A DNA stretch of 16,376 nucleotides from Deltaproteobacteria bacterium (GCA_005879255.1 VBKY01000025.1:1-16376); one strand, 5' to 3'; shown: positions 1 to 7,188, numbered from the stretch's first letter. The notes: generated by a model not told the origin, from the sequence alone. Translations and numbers: made by a program.

Positions 1-21
1 CTGGGTTACCCCCCAATGGGG

Positions 22-681
22 TTATTCAAGCCCTTCGCGGACTGCCAGAACGGCTGCCTCAGTTCGGTTCTTGACATCCAGTTTGCGGAAAAGTGATTTT
101 AAGTGCCCTTTGATCGTCTCGCGGGCGAATCGAGTAATCTCACTTATCTCCTCGTTGCTAAGTCCCTCCGAAACCAAGCGAAGGATCTTAAGCTCTAGCT
201 CGGTGAGACCGAATCGGTCGGCAAATTGGCTAATGCGTACCGGGTTTGAATCTGCTTTCCGGGTCGAGGTTTGTTCTAGGGCAAGGTGCGCAAGATACGG
301 AGAGGACGAGGTCTTGCCGGCATGAGCTTGCCGGATAATGTTGATGAAATCAGAACGATCCGTGTCCTTCAAAATATAGCCCATCGCGCCGGCGCGGATC
401 GCCGCGCGAATTTTGTCGTCCTCATGGTGGACCGAGAGCATGAGAATTTTGGTCCTTGGCGAAACCGCGCCGATCAGTCGAGCTGCCTTGATCCCGTCCA
501 TCTTCGGCATATCGACGTCTAACAACGCCAAATCGGGTTCGGTCTCGCGTGCGCCTGTGACCGCTTCCTGGCCGTTTGCCGCGTCCGCCACGACTTTAAT
601 ATCCGTGCCGGACTCGAGCAGGATCTTTAGACTCTGACGAAACAGTCGTTCGTCGTCAGCGATCAGCAATTTGATCGGCAT
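22..681 (-). CDS. NarL/FixJ-family response regulator (receiver + LuxR HTH)
   Basis: Two-component transcriptional regulator of about 219 residues. The receiver domain fills residues 1-120: acidic pair D9-D10, phospho-acceptor D55 in LLDVDMP, S83 in LMLSV and K105 in ILKD, so all phosphorylation-site residues are present. A LuxR-type helix-turn-helix occupies roughly residues 155-215 (GLTELELKILRLVSEGLSNEEIS followed by the ETIKGHLKSLFRKL recognition region). The reading frame stays open upstream to a GTG at 750, but homology begins at the ATG at 681 (MPIKLLIADDE), which I take as the start; no strong Shine-Dalgarno precedes it. It follows the penicillin-acylase gene by about 70 nt on the same strand. 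No histidine kinase lies in the window, so its signal is unknown. Family assignment is secure; its regulon is not inferable. Confidence 0.93.
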   Translation of the reverse strand: MPIKLLIADDERLFRQSLKILLESGTDIKVVADAANGQEAVTGARETEPDLALLDVDMPKMDGIKAARLIGAVSPRTKILMLSVHHEDDKIRAAIRAGAMGYILKDTDRSDFINIIRQAHAGKTSSSPYLAHLALEQTSTRKADSNPVRISQFADRFGLTELELKILRLVSEGLSNEEISEITRFARETIKGHLKSLFRKLDVKNRTEAAVLAVREGLE

Positions 682-751
682 CGATTTGCATTGTCTCGTA
701 TGAGCTACCGTAAGGTTTCTAGCTGCAAGCGCACCCGAACGCAATACCACG

Positions 752-1552
752 CTAAACCGGTTTAAGGATCAGGCCGGTGTTGTCCAGGTTTTCGTCTCCA
801 GGTACGGGAGAAAGTGTTATTCGTTTTCCGTTGAGCCAAAAATCCGTTTGATCCGCATAATGGACTGACAGCGGATGGCCGGACTGTCCGGAAGGAAGTA
901 TGAAGCCGGAGTCTTGCCAATTTCCAAGATCGATAATGAATCTCAAGGAAGCGCCGACAGTTTGAGCATACGGGTTCGAATGCCGATAAAAGCCGAGATT
1001 GATTGTCATGCCGTCACCTGGCATTGACATCGGCCCCACGCTCAGCAGAGGCTTCAGGAAATCTAAGCGTCCTAACGCATGGTTCAGATGCAACTTGTGA
1101 ATTTTGCCCCAATGCCATTCCTCTAGCTTTCCACCAAGGGTTTCTTGAAGCTCAAGACAGGCATCACGCAACGACACGGTGACAAGTTCGCATCTGGACC
1201 GGTAAGCGAACCAAACCGAGTTGGGATCGTTCAATATGCGATCGGTGGGCACGATACATTGGTTCAAAATCTCAACGTAGGCAGTGAAGAGTTCTTCCCC
1301 CAGTGTGGGGCTTAGCAGGTTTACCAGCAGCCGATGATGAAACACGTGAAAGATCGCTGCCTCGACGCTCACTTCGCCACAACGACCATCCCAAGAGAGT
1401 AGCCTCTCGGCGGCGGTTTTGACCGTCGAGAACTCGTTTGGTATTTGAGTTAGTTCAGTTTTGAGTTGGTCGATCAGGCCTATGGCATGGAGAGAAATGT
1501 TGTCGAGCTGCATCGCTGCCATCTCGTTGGCGGAGAATTTTTCCCGTTCGCT
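752..1552 (-). pseudogene. Penicillin acylase family amidase, C-terminal third (downstream of amber codon)
   Basis: This is the direct in-frame continuation of the upstream penicillin-acylase segment; no frameshift separates them. After the amber the frame reads SEREKFSANEMAAMQLDNISLHA, the usual family block following RIR.L, and it ends with the characteristic terminal region containing GASLRFIIDLGNW, LPSGQSGHP and LNGKRITLSP. An internal ATG at 1522 could in principle restart translation, but the piece holds no nucleophile serine and would not be an enzyme by itself. Its own end is a TAG at 752-754 at the natural C-terminus of the family; reading past it would add only ten codons before another TAG. 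The response regulator follows about 70 nt downstream. Confidence 0.88.
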
Positions 1553-1555
1553 CTA
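1553..1555 (-). other. In-frame amber codon inside the penicillin acylase gene
   Basis: The minus strand reads GGC ATT CGT CAG CTC TAG AGC GAA (G I R Q L stop S E). In relatives this place usually carries a second leucine or another residue, so a single change such as TTG to TAG would explain it. Sequence similarity continues without gap on both sides. Whether it is real, an error, or suppressed cannot be told from the window. Confidence 0.85.
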
Positions 1556-3175
1556 GAGCTGACGAATGCCCCGGATACGATGCGGCGGCTCAAAGAAATG
1601 GGATAGGTAAGGATAGCCTGAATCCGCGACACGGTTATTTGCCGTCGCAACGGCACCATCTGGCGGGTTATAGATACGGGGCAGTTCCTCAAAGGGAATA
1701 TAATCGCTCCAGTCATTCCGTTCATTCCAGCCTTCCACCGGAAGCAACGAAGGGACTTCGGGGCGCCGCGGTATTTTTCCGGCAAGAGTGTAACCGATAT
1801 TGCCGCCGCGATCGGCGTAAACGAAATTTAAACTTGGCGAACCGTGATGGCGAAGACCATCTTGGAACTCCCGCCAGTCGCGCGCGCGGTTGACTTCATA
1901 GAGGCCGACCGATTCTCGGCTTGGCTCATGGGCTGTCCAGCGGATCGACAATACTTCGCGGCTGTTTTGCGCCCCGCTAAAATCACCGATGATTGGGCCG
2001 TGGCGGCTCCACCGCACTATTCTTTCGAGCTGTCGCCCTCGCCTGATCCCGATCAGTTCCCGACGCGTTTTAAACTTCCGCCACCTATAGCCAACCAGGT
2101 AGCAGTCAGGCTCCAGTGGATGTACTTTCTCTCGATAGATCTCGACATCGTCGCACACGGCCGCGGTCATACCCCATGCAATGCAGCGGTTGTGGCCCAA
2201 TTGAATGTAGGGAATACCCGGAATTGATGCGCCCCAAACTTCGTAGCCGCCTTGCTCGGCCGTGCTGGTGTCGTGTTTCAAATGCATCAGATACCAAATC
2301 GACGGCAGGGTCATTCTGAGGTGAGGATCGTTGCACAGAATCGCGCTGCCGGAAGTCGAGCGGCTCGGCGCGATCGCCCAATTGTTGCTGCCGTTGCCGG
2401 CGGGATGCCAATCAGTGGCCGCAAGCAAGCCGCTGGCGAATTGCCAAAGACCGCTCATTTGATCCCTAATCGAACGGGTGATGGTGGGCCCGTCATCAGG
2501 GTAAGACGGGTAGAGCGTCCGGAGCTTCTCCGGTTCGTCTTTCAACCGTTCGGCAATGGCGATCAGATTGAGACGCGTAAAAAGCGCTGTCGAAAGCAAA
2601 AAGCCGAGACCTTTGCCGATGGTCAAGGTATCTTCCGCGCGCCACAGTTCGGGTTCGTGACGGAGCAAACGAAATTCCCAGGGTAACTTGCGCGCGCACT
2701 GCTCGATATAGTGATTGACCCCGTCACAATAGGCGCGCAAACGGAGCTGATCTTGTTCGGGGAGAACATCAAGCGAAGCCACGGCGGCAGCGCGGATACC
2801 GAGAAGCCTGAGAAAATAATCCAAATCAGCGCAAGAGCGTCCGCGAAATTGCGTCGACAGATCTCGCCATGGAAGCGAAAAGTCGCCGAAGATCTCGGCC
2901 ATTCGGCCGCTAAAGAGCCGCCGGCTCATTTCCATCTGCCAAAGCCTCTCCTGCGCGTGCAGAAACCCTTGGGCGAGAAATAAATCATGTTCGTTAGCGG
3001 CAAAAACATGCGGGATAGCGAAGCGATCCCAGCGTGCTTGGACCCGATTCTTGAGGCCGGCGATCGCCAGTTCGCCGTGATATTTTGGCAACGAGCCTTT
3101 ATCGAGCAGATGAATGAATGGGCGAAGGAGCGCCGAAAAGCCGGTCAGTAGAAACCCGCTTTTCGGCAACTCCAT
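1553..3175 (-). pseudogene. Penicillin acylase family amidase, N-terminal two-thirds, ended by in-frame amber
   Basis: N-terminal nucleophile hydrolase of the penicillin amidase family (S45), which cleaves amide bonds of N-acyl compounds, beta-lactams or acyl-homoserine lactones. Visible landmarks: family N-terminal block at residues 50-97 (WDRFAIPHVFA, FLAQGFLHAQERLWQMEMSRR), catalytic Ser263 in GSNNWAI, which becomes the N-terminus of the beta chain after autocleavage, the FVYAD..GNIGY block near 450-462, and ANN at 512-514. The frame stops at TAG (1553-1555, codon 541), yet the same frame continues with conserved C-terminal sequence to 752. Read through, the product would be 807 positions, normal for the family; as written it is 540 and lacks the beta-chain C-terminus. 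No clear signal peptide. Begins 44 nt after the GST gene, probably in the same transcript. Either a point-mutated pseudogene, a sequencing error, or suppressed amber. Confidence 0.9.
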
Positions 3176-3219
3176 AGAATCTCAAGACCGAACGATCGAA
3201 GAGAGATGGGTTCGACAGC

Positions 3220-3828
3220 TTAGAGAATCGCTTTCACCGATGGGCGCGCTTTCATTCTTTCCATATACTTGCCGAGGCGAGGCAGCGATGGATCCGGTAA
3301 GATACCGAATCCTTCTAATCTGGTGAAGCGGGGAATCAAGTCGGCATCGACCAACGAGAAATCGCCCATCAAATACTGTTGATCACCGATCTCGTTCTCA
3401 AAGCGTTGTAGAAGCTTCTTCAAGTCGCTTTTTGCGCTATCGATCACTTGTTGGTTTTGTTCCTTTGGATCCTTCGTAAGCTCCATTCTGAGCTTTTGGT
3501 AGGGGCTGTCAAAATGAGCCATGCCGTAATCGACCAAGATCCTTGCCTTGGCTTTTCTGCCCAGGTCCTTGGGCATGAGCGGTGGATTGGGATACTTTTC
3601 TTCCAGGTACTCATTGATAACCAAGGATTCATAAAGCACCGTGGTGTCATCGGTAAGCACCGGAACTTTGCCGTAGGGATTCAGCTTGAGATATTCCGGT
3701 GTCTTTTGCTCCTGTTTACGCAAATCAATGGGCACGATCTCATAGGGCAAATTCTTCTCTGCCAATACGACCTTGACGCGCTGGCAGTTGGGCGAGGATT
3801 TAAAATCATACAATTTTAGCACTGTCAT
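3220..3828 (-). CDS. Glutathione S-transferase family protein
   Basis: Cytosolic GST-fold protein of 202 residues, expected to conjugate glutathione to electrophiles or act as a stress-related thiol transferase. The thioredoxin-like N-terminal domain (about 1-80) shows the SSPNCQRVK active-site helix start (S11/S12, C15), the cis-proline P56 in NPYGKVPVL, and the glutathione-binding E67-S68 pair in YESLVINEYLEE. An all-alpha C-terminal domain follows (about 90-202). Length is normal. The ATG is preceded directly by AAAGGAGA, a good but closely spaced Shine-Dalgarno. A TATAAA-like -10 lies on the minus strand at 3862-3867 with only a weak -35. It is the first gene of a probable GST / penicillin acylase / response regulator transcript and is divergent from the decarboxylase cluster. 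The substrate is unknown. Confidence 0.93.
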   Translation of the reverse strand: MTVLKLYDFKSSPNCQRVKVVLAEKNLPYEIVPIDLRKQEQKTPEYLKLNPYGKVPVLTDDTTVLYESLVINEYLEEKYPNPPLMPKDLGRKAKARILVDYGMAHFDSPYQKLRMELTKDPKEQNQQVIDSAKSDLKKLLQRFENEIGDQQYLMGDFSLVDADLIPRFTRLEGFGILPDPSLPRLGKYMERMKARPSVKAIL

Positions 3829-3970
3829 TCTCCTTTCTCTTTCATCAATTTTCTTGCGCCATTTATACTAAGATTTTGCCGAAAGGAAAAGCCTGAGCAC
3901 AAAGAAATCCGCCTTGATCTAGCTGCATATTGATGTTAAGCGGATCCATGACACCGGATGCGAGCAGCGA

Positions 3971-4492
3971 TTGAACTCGGCCGAAGCAGCGAAAACGATT
4001 GTTGACGGACTAAAGCGCGCGGGAATCAATTTCGTCGCGACGCTGCCTGATATAAACCTTGCAGACTTGTTGCGCGAGGTTGAGGAAGATCGGGATTTCA
4101 TTCACGTGCCTGTTTGCCGGGAAGAAGAGGGAATCGGGATTTGCGCCGGCGCATACTTGGTGGGAAAGAAGTGCGCGGCAATCATGCAAAACGGCGGTTT
4201 CTTCAACAGCACTAATGCGATCGTCAGCACTTCGCTGCAATACCAAATCCCCATATTGCTCTTGATCTACTACGCCGGCGATATCGGAGATCGGACTTTC
4301 AGCACCACGGGCAGCATGACGGAACCGGTGCTGCAGGCTCTCGGTGTTCGATATTACGTCATGCGTGATACCGGCGGTGCGCCGGAGCTAATCAAGCGAG
4401 CAGAAATTTTAGCCGACGATTCAAAACGGCCAGTGGCGTTGCTATTGACCAAGGAAGTGCTTGGACGGCGTCCGTCGCTCCAGTTGTCTTAA
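3971..4492 (+). CDS. ThDP-dependent decarboxylase, alpha (PYR-domain) subunit, sulfopyruvate/phosphonopyruvate type
   Basis: 173-residue protein corresponding to the pyrimidine-binding half of ThDP-dependent 2-oxoacid decarboxylases, as in split sulfopyruvate decarboxylase (ComD-like). The glutamate run at residues 51-53 (CREEEGIGICAGAYL) is the expected place of the catalytic Glu that activates the cofactor, followed by AAIMQNGGFFNSTNA and LIYYAGDIGD. The start is TTG at 3971; the frame is open upstream only to a TAG at 3920, and no ATG or good ribosome site is in frame, so the exact start is uncertain. The next gene, 48 nt downstream, encodes the ThDP-binding half, giving a two-subunit enzyme acting on a 3-carbon 2-oxoacid. 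The true substrate (sulfopyruvate, phosphonopyruvate or another) cannot be fixed from sequence alone. Confidence 0.85.
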   Translation: MNSAEAAKTIVDGLKRAGINFVATLPDINLADLLREVEEDRDFIHVPVCREEEGIGICAGAYLVGKKCAAIMQNGGFFNSTNAIVSTSLQYQIPILLLIYYAGDIGDRTFSTTGSMTEPVLQALGVRYYVMRDTGGAPELIKRAEILADDSKRPVALLLTKEVLGRRPSLQLS

Positions 4493-4540
4493 TGCGATGT
4501 CGCCAATCCAAGTCCCTTAATCTATCATGGCGTAATATCG

Positions 4541-4777
4541 ATGAAGAGATTCGACTGTTTGGCGGCGCTTGCAGAGGTGGCCAACGAGGCGCTGATTGTG
4601 AGCTCCGCCGGCGCAATGACTCTAGAATGGAATTATCTGAGGCCCGGCGACGGTAATTTCCGCGTACGTACACTTGGACTTTGTTCTTCGATCGCGCTTG
4701 GTATGGCGCTTGGCCTACCCGATCGCAAGGTGATAGCACTGGACGGCGATGGATCTTTGCTGATGAATCTTTCGTAG
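4541..4777 (+). pseudogene. ThDP-dependent decarboxylase, beta subunit, N-terminal part ended by in-frame amber
   Basis: First 78 residues of the ThDP-binding (PP-domain) subunit, ComE-like partner of the preceding gene. Visible: RTLGLCSSIALGMALGLPDRKV and then the first half of the ThDP/Mg2+ motif, GDGSLLMNL (GDG at 69-71). Translation then meets TAG at 4775-4777, right where relatives read NLGSLATIA or NLGQLATIA. The same frame continues with the rest of the subunit. Counting the amber as one residue gives GDG-X26-N (N98), the correct spacing for this motif, so the codon replaces an amino acid rather than marking an insertion or deletion. Cut here, the product cannot bind ThDP. Ribosome site before ATG 4541 is weak; coupling to the alpha gene is likely. 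Confidence 0.87.
4775..4777 (+). other. In-frame amber codon within the ThDP-binding motif
   Basis: The plus strand reads ATG AAT CTT TCG TAG CTC GCG ACG ATT (M N L S stop L A T I). Conserved sequence flanks it with correct spacing. CAG to TAG (Gln), TCG to TAG (Ser) or TTG to TAG (Leu) are possible single changes. It is the second such interruption in the window. Confidence 0.85.
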
Positions 4778-5146
4778 CTCGCGACGATTGCCCGTATGCG
4801 GCCGAAAAACCTTATCCATATTGTTTTCGATAACGAGGTCTACGAAGCTTCCGGCGGCAAGAAAACCGCCACTGGCGCCGGCACGGATCTCGTCAGCGTT
4901 GCGCTGGCCGCGGGTATCAAGAATGCGCTTTGGGCAAATGCTCTCGACGACTTCGCAAAAGCGGTCGCTGTGGCACTGAACGCTCATGAATTATGTTTCA
5001 TCGGTGCTAAGGTCTCTACGGAGCGCACTGAAGTACCGCCTTACCCGATCGATGAGGTGGAGAATAAGTACCGTTTCATCCGCCATGTCGAAAAGACCGC
5101 AGGGATAGAAATTCTCAAACGCCATTTGCCCGCCAGTTACGATTAA
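4778..5146 (+). pseudogene. ThDP-dependent decarboxylase, beta subunit, C-terminal part (after amber codon)
   Basis: In-frame continuation of the beta subunit. It opens with LATIA, then RPKNLIHIVFDNEVYEASG, which carries the asparagine (N98) that closes the ThDP motif, and a normal C-terminal half ending at TAA. The full gene from 4541 would encode 201 positions, the usual size for the separate PP-domain subunit. An ATG at 4796 could restart translation but would leave out part of the cofactor site. The luciferase-like oxidoreductase gene begins 27 nt downstream, suggesting one transcript. Family membership is clear; function as a working subunit depends on the status of the amber codon. Confidence 0.85.
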
Positions 5147-5173
5147 AATTCGCCAGCCAATTAACCGTAAGAT

Positions 5174-6217
5174 ATGAAAATCGACATTGAGTTCAACTCG
5201 GGAGCCCAACTGCCGATGGACGCGATTCCAGAGCTCGCCCGGCTCGCTGAGGCACACGGGTTCGACTGCGCCTGGGGCGGGGAGGCCAACAATAAAGATC
5301 CTACCGTGATGCTCGCCAGTATCGCTGCGGTCACAACTCGGCTAAAGATAGGCTCGGCTGTCTATCATATCCTGGGCCGCACACCGGCGACGCTGGCGCT
5401 CCAAGCTGTTGGCTTGGACGAGCTGTCGTCAGGCCGCTTTTTACTTGGAATCGGCTCGTCGAATCCGACCATTGCCAAATGGCACGGGCAGATTCTCGAC
5501 CATCCGCTTGGTCGCGTTCAGGAATATGTTGACATCGTCTACGCGGCGATGCGCGGTGAGAAACTCAACTTTGAAGGCAAATACTTTACCGCGCAGAATT
5601 TCAAAATGGCTTTCAAACCCTCCGGTCGAAAGATCCCCGTTTATCTAGCCGCATTTGGTCCGAAGATGACTCGATTGGCAGGCAAGATCGCCGACGGAGT
5701 TTTGATTAATATGGCGAATCCGAGGGAAATTCGTCGAATCAGCCAAGAAGTGAGAGCGGGCGCACTGGACGCAGGTAAAGATCCTGCGAAGATGGAGATC
5801 ATTTGCAAGATTCGTTGCTCGATTGCGCCAAGCTACGCTGTCGCGCAGAATGCATTGAGTCACGCGCTTACGTACTATGCATTGGCGGATTACTACCGCG
5901 ACCTGTTGGGACGCATGGGGTTTGCAGCCGAAGTTGAGTCAATGCGGGCAGCTTGGAAATCCGACGGATTCCATGCAGCGCGCAGGTTAGTTACAGACCG
6001 TATGTTTAGTTCATTACCGCTGATCGCTGCTACATCGGCTGCGGAAGTGATCGAACAAATCGGGCCATACGCTGAAGCGGGAGCGACAAGAGTTATCTTG
6101 CCTTACGTGTCAGCGTCGGACGACATTGTCGGGGAGATCAAAAGCTTCATCAAATTTTGGAGTCCGGCGATCACCGGAGCGACGGATGAAATAGGAGATA
6201 GTCGAAATGCCATTTGA
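5174..6217 (+). CDS. LLM-class (luciferase-like) flavin/F420-dependent oxidoreductase
   Basis: 347-residue TIM-barrel oxidoreductase of the bacterial luciferase superfamily, which uses FMN or coenzyme F420 to oxidise or reduce organic substrates. Family features: N-terminal strand followed by LARLAEAHGFDCAWGGE, the TTRLKIGSAVYHILGRTPATLALQAVGLDELSSGRFLLGIG core, the HPLGRVQEYVDIVYAAMRGE helix, PVYLAAFGPKMTRLAGKIADGVLINM, and a C-terminal helix region near 280-330. Length is normal. Start at ATG 5174 follows the beta-subunit stop by 27 nt; the ribosome site is weak. Its 3' end overlaps the following Rid gene by 11 nt, pointing to coupled translation. With the decarboxylase it may form a pathway for a sulfonate, phosphonate or similar oxoacid, but cofactor and substrate are not determinable from sequence alone. 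Confidence 0.92.
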   Translation: MKIDIEFNSGAQLPMDAIPELARLAEAHGFDCAWGGEANNKDPTVMLASIAAVTTRLKIGSAVYHILGRTPATLALQAVGLDELSSGRFLLGIGSSNPTIAKWHGQILDHPLGRVQEYVDIVYAAMRGEKLNFEGKYFTAQNFKMAFKPSGRKIPVYLAAFGPKMTRLAGKIADGVLINMANPREIRRISQEVRAGALDAGKDPAKMEIICKIRCSIAPSYAVAQNALSHALTYYALADYYRDLLGRMGFAAEVESMRAAWKSDGFHAARRLVTDRMFSSLPLIAATSAAEVIEQIGPYAEAGATRVILPYVSASDDIVGEIKSFIKFWSPAITGATDEIGDSRNAI

Positions 6218-6608
6218 GCTCGTAAACCCCAGGGGATTGGAAGCACCGGTCGGATATTCCCACGTCGCAAAGATTTCCGGTGGAAAATTGGTTCACGTCG
6301 CCGGCCAGGCACCCTTCGATGACCAAGGACAAGTCGTCGGTAAGGGAGATTTTGTTGCACAGTTTGCGCAGGTTATGCGGAATTTGAAAACTGCGATAGA
6401 GGCTGTCGGGGGGCGTCCGAGCCAGTACGCGGTACTGACTATTTATATAACGAATTTGGCCGCCTATTGGGATAATAAAAAGCCATTGGGCATCGCTTAT
6501 CGCGAAGTATTCGGAAAGCATTTTCCGGCGATTACGTTGGTGGAAGTAAATCGCCTGTATAATCCTGATTGTATGATCGAAATTTCGGCCATTGGTGTCA
6601 TTGACTAG
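6207..6608 (+). CDS. Rid-family (YjgF/YER057c/UK114) protein lacking the RidA catalytic arginine
   Basis: 133-residue Rid-fold protein. The family signature is recognisable: KLVHVAGQAPFD, QFAQVMRNLKTAIEAVGG, and the C-terminal VEVNRL...IEISAIGV. In E. coli RidA the imine deaminase arginine R105 sits in FPARSCVEVARL; here the matching stretch is FPAITLVEVNRL, so the catalytic position is Ile109. That places it with Rid4-7 type relatives, for which 2-imino acid deaminase activity is not expected. It overlaps the LLM gene by 11 nt and ends the cluster, so it probably handles an enamine/imine or acts as a hydrolase in the same pathway, as inferred only from context. It ends with TAG; a TGA follows three codons later. 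Confidence 0.9.
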   Translation: MPFELVNPRGLEAPVGYSHVAKISGGKLVHVAGQAPFDDQGQVVGKGDFVAQFAQVMRNLKTAIEAVGGRPSQYAVLTIYITNLAAYWDNKKPLGIAYREVFGKHFPAITLVEVNRLYNPDCMIEISAIGVID

Positions 6609-6725
6609 GCCGTCTTTTGAAGGAAATTTCCTCCCCCTCCCGCCATTTTTGGCGTCTGTCTCGACAAGTTTGCTCAAATTGCTGACATTCCGGCGGCTGG
6701 CGAAATAATGAAGCGCAGAAATTTC
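6579..6725. promoter_or_regulatory. Three GAAATTTC palindromes upstream of a sigma-54 promoter (candidate enhancer sites)
   Basis: GAAATTTC occurs at 6579-6586 (within CGAAATTTCG, in the 3' end of the Rid gene), 6623-6630 (within the 12-bp palindrome AGGAAATTTCCT) and 6718-6725. I found no other copy in the window. Centres lie about 184, 140 and 45 bp before the predicted transcription start, and the steps of 44 and 95 bp are near whole helical turns. This is the layout expected for bacterial enhancer-binding protein sites, but no known factor is assigned. Confidence 0.45.
6641..6654 (+). terminator. Short hairpin after the Rid gene, possible weak terminator
   Basis: CGCCA-TTTT-TGGCG forms a 5-bp stem with a 4-nt loop, 33 nt after the Rid stop. 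No U-tract follows, so intrinsic termination is doubtful. Confidence 0.25.
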
Positions 6726-6740
6726 GGTAGGTTAAGTACG

Positions 6741-6756
6741 TGGCACCCGCCTTGCT
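6741..6756 (+). promoter_or_regulatory. Sigma-54 (RpoN) promoter
   Basis: TGGCAC-CCGCC-TTGCT matches the -24/-12 consensus TGGCAC-N5-TTGCW at every position, with the required GG-N10-GC spacing (GG 6742-6743, GC 6754-6755). The start of transcription would be near 6767, about 28 nt before the ATG of the 69-residue ORF and ahead of its ribosome site. It lies in a non-coding gap and points the right way. Confidence 0.8.
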
Positions 6757-6794
6757 ACAGTGATATGTAACAACACGGGAGAGGCGGTTGAGAT

Positions 6795-7004
6795 ATGATG
6801 CCAATGAACACGAATTCAATCTTAGACAAAGAGTATGATCAGGACCTTTTCGAAAGCGTGACGGAAGAGGAAATCATCTACCTTTGGCGTTCGATCAAGG
6901 GACGCGGGATTTCCGAAGATGAAGCGTGGCATGCAGTCGTCACTGGTCTTGCTCTCGACATGGCATTTGCCAAAACCAAGGCGTGCAAACAAACCGAGCA
7001 CTAA
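6795..7004 (+). CDS. Small unrecognised protein (69 aa) under a sigma-54 promoter
   Basis: I do not recognise this protein. It is acidic at the N-terminus (DKEYDQDLFESVTEEEI) and appears mostly helical, with a segment EDEAWHAVVTGLALDMAFA that could form an amphipathic helix; one Cys near the C-terminus, no signal peptide or membrane segment. Coding status is supported by context: GGGAGAGG (about 6778-6785) is a good ribosome site about ten bases before ATG 6795, and a perfect sigma-54 promoter lies 39 nt further upstream. In-frame ATGs at 6798 and 6804 are alternative starts. It stands alone between the Rid gene and rpoZ. A sigma-54 dependent, regulator-gated small protein is the best description; its role is unknown. 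Confidence 0.6.
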   Translation: MMPMNTNSILDKEYDQDLFESVTEEEIIYLWRSIKGRGISEDEAWHAVVTGLALDMAFAKTKACKQTEH

Positions 7005-7132
7005 ACGCCACTTACTAATACCCCGTTGAATCTCCGGTTTCATCGCAGTCTCTGATCCAATCACTTTGTCCGATTCCGCGGCGAGCTTGTCCTGCTGCCC
7101 CGCTATGCGGCCTTCTGCTCGACGCCGCGACA

Positions 7133-7161
7133 TTGACTCCTCTCGAAAAATCTGATTGAAT
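7133..7161 (+). promoter_or_regulatory. Candidate sigma-70 promoter for rpoZ
   Basis: TTGACT (7133-7138), 17-nt spacer, TTGAAT (7156-7161). The -35 matches 5 of 6 and the -10 matches 4 of 6 consensus bases. Transcription would begin about 20 nt before the rpoZ start codon, leaving room for its GAGGAG ribosome site. Confidence 0.4.
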
Positions 7162-7188
7162 CTTCGCACACTTACTGAGGAGCCTTTA

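Noticed and set aside
1..21. CCCC-AAT-GGGG hairpin just after the response regulator stop
   Set aside because: Four pairs and no U-tract; too weak to call a terminator.
1844..2227. Plus-strand open frame of 127 codons inside the penicillin acylase gene
   Set aside because: Antisense to the catalytic region of a clear enzyme gene; no family resemblance.
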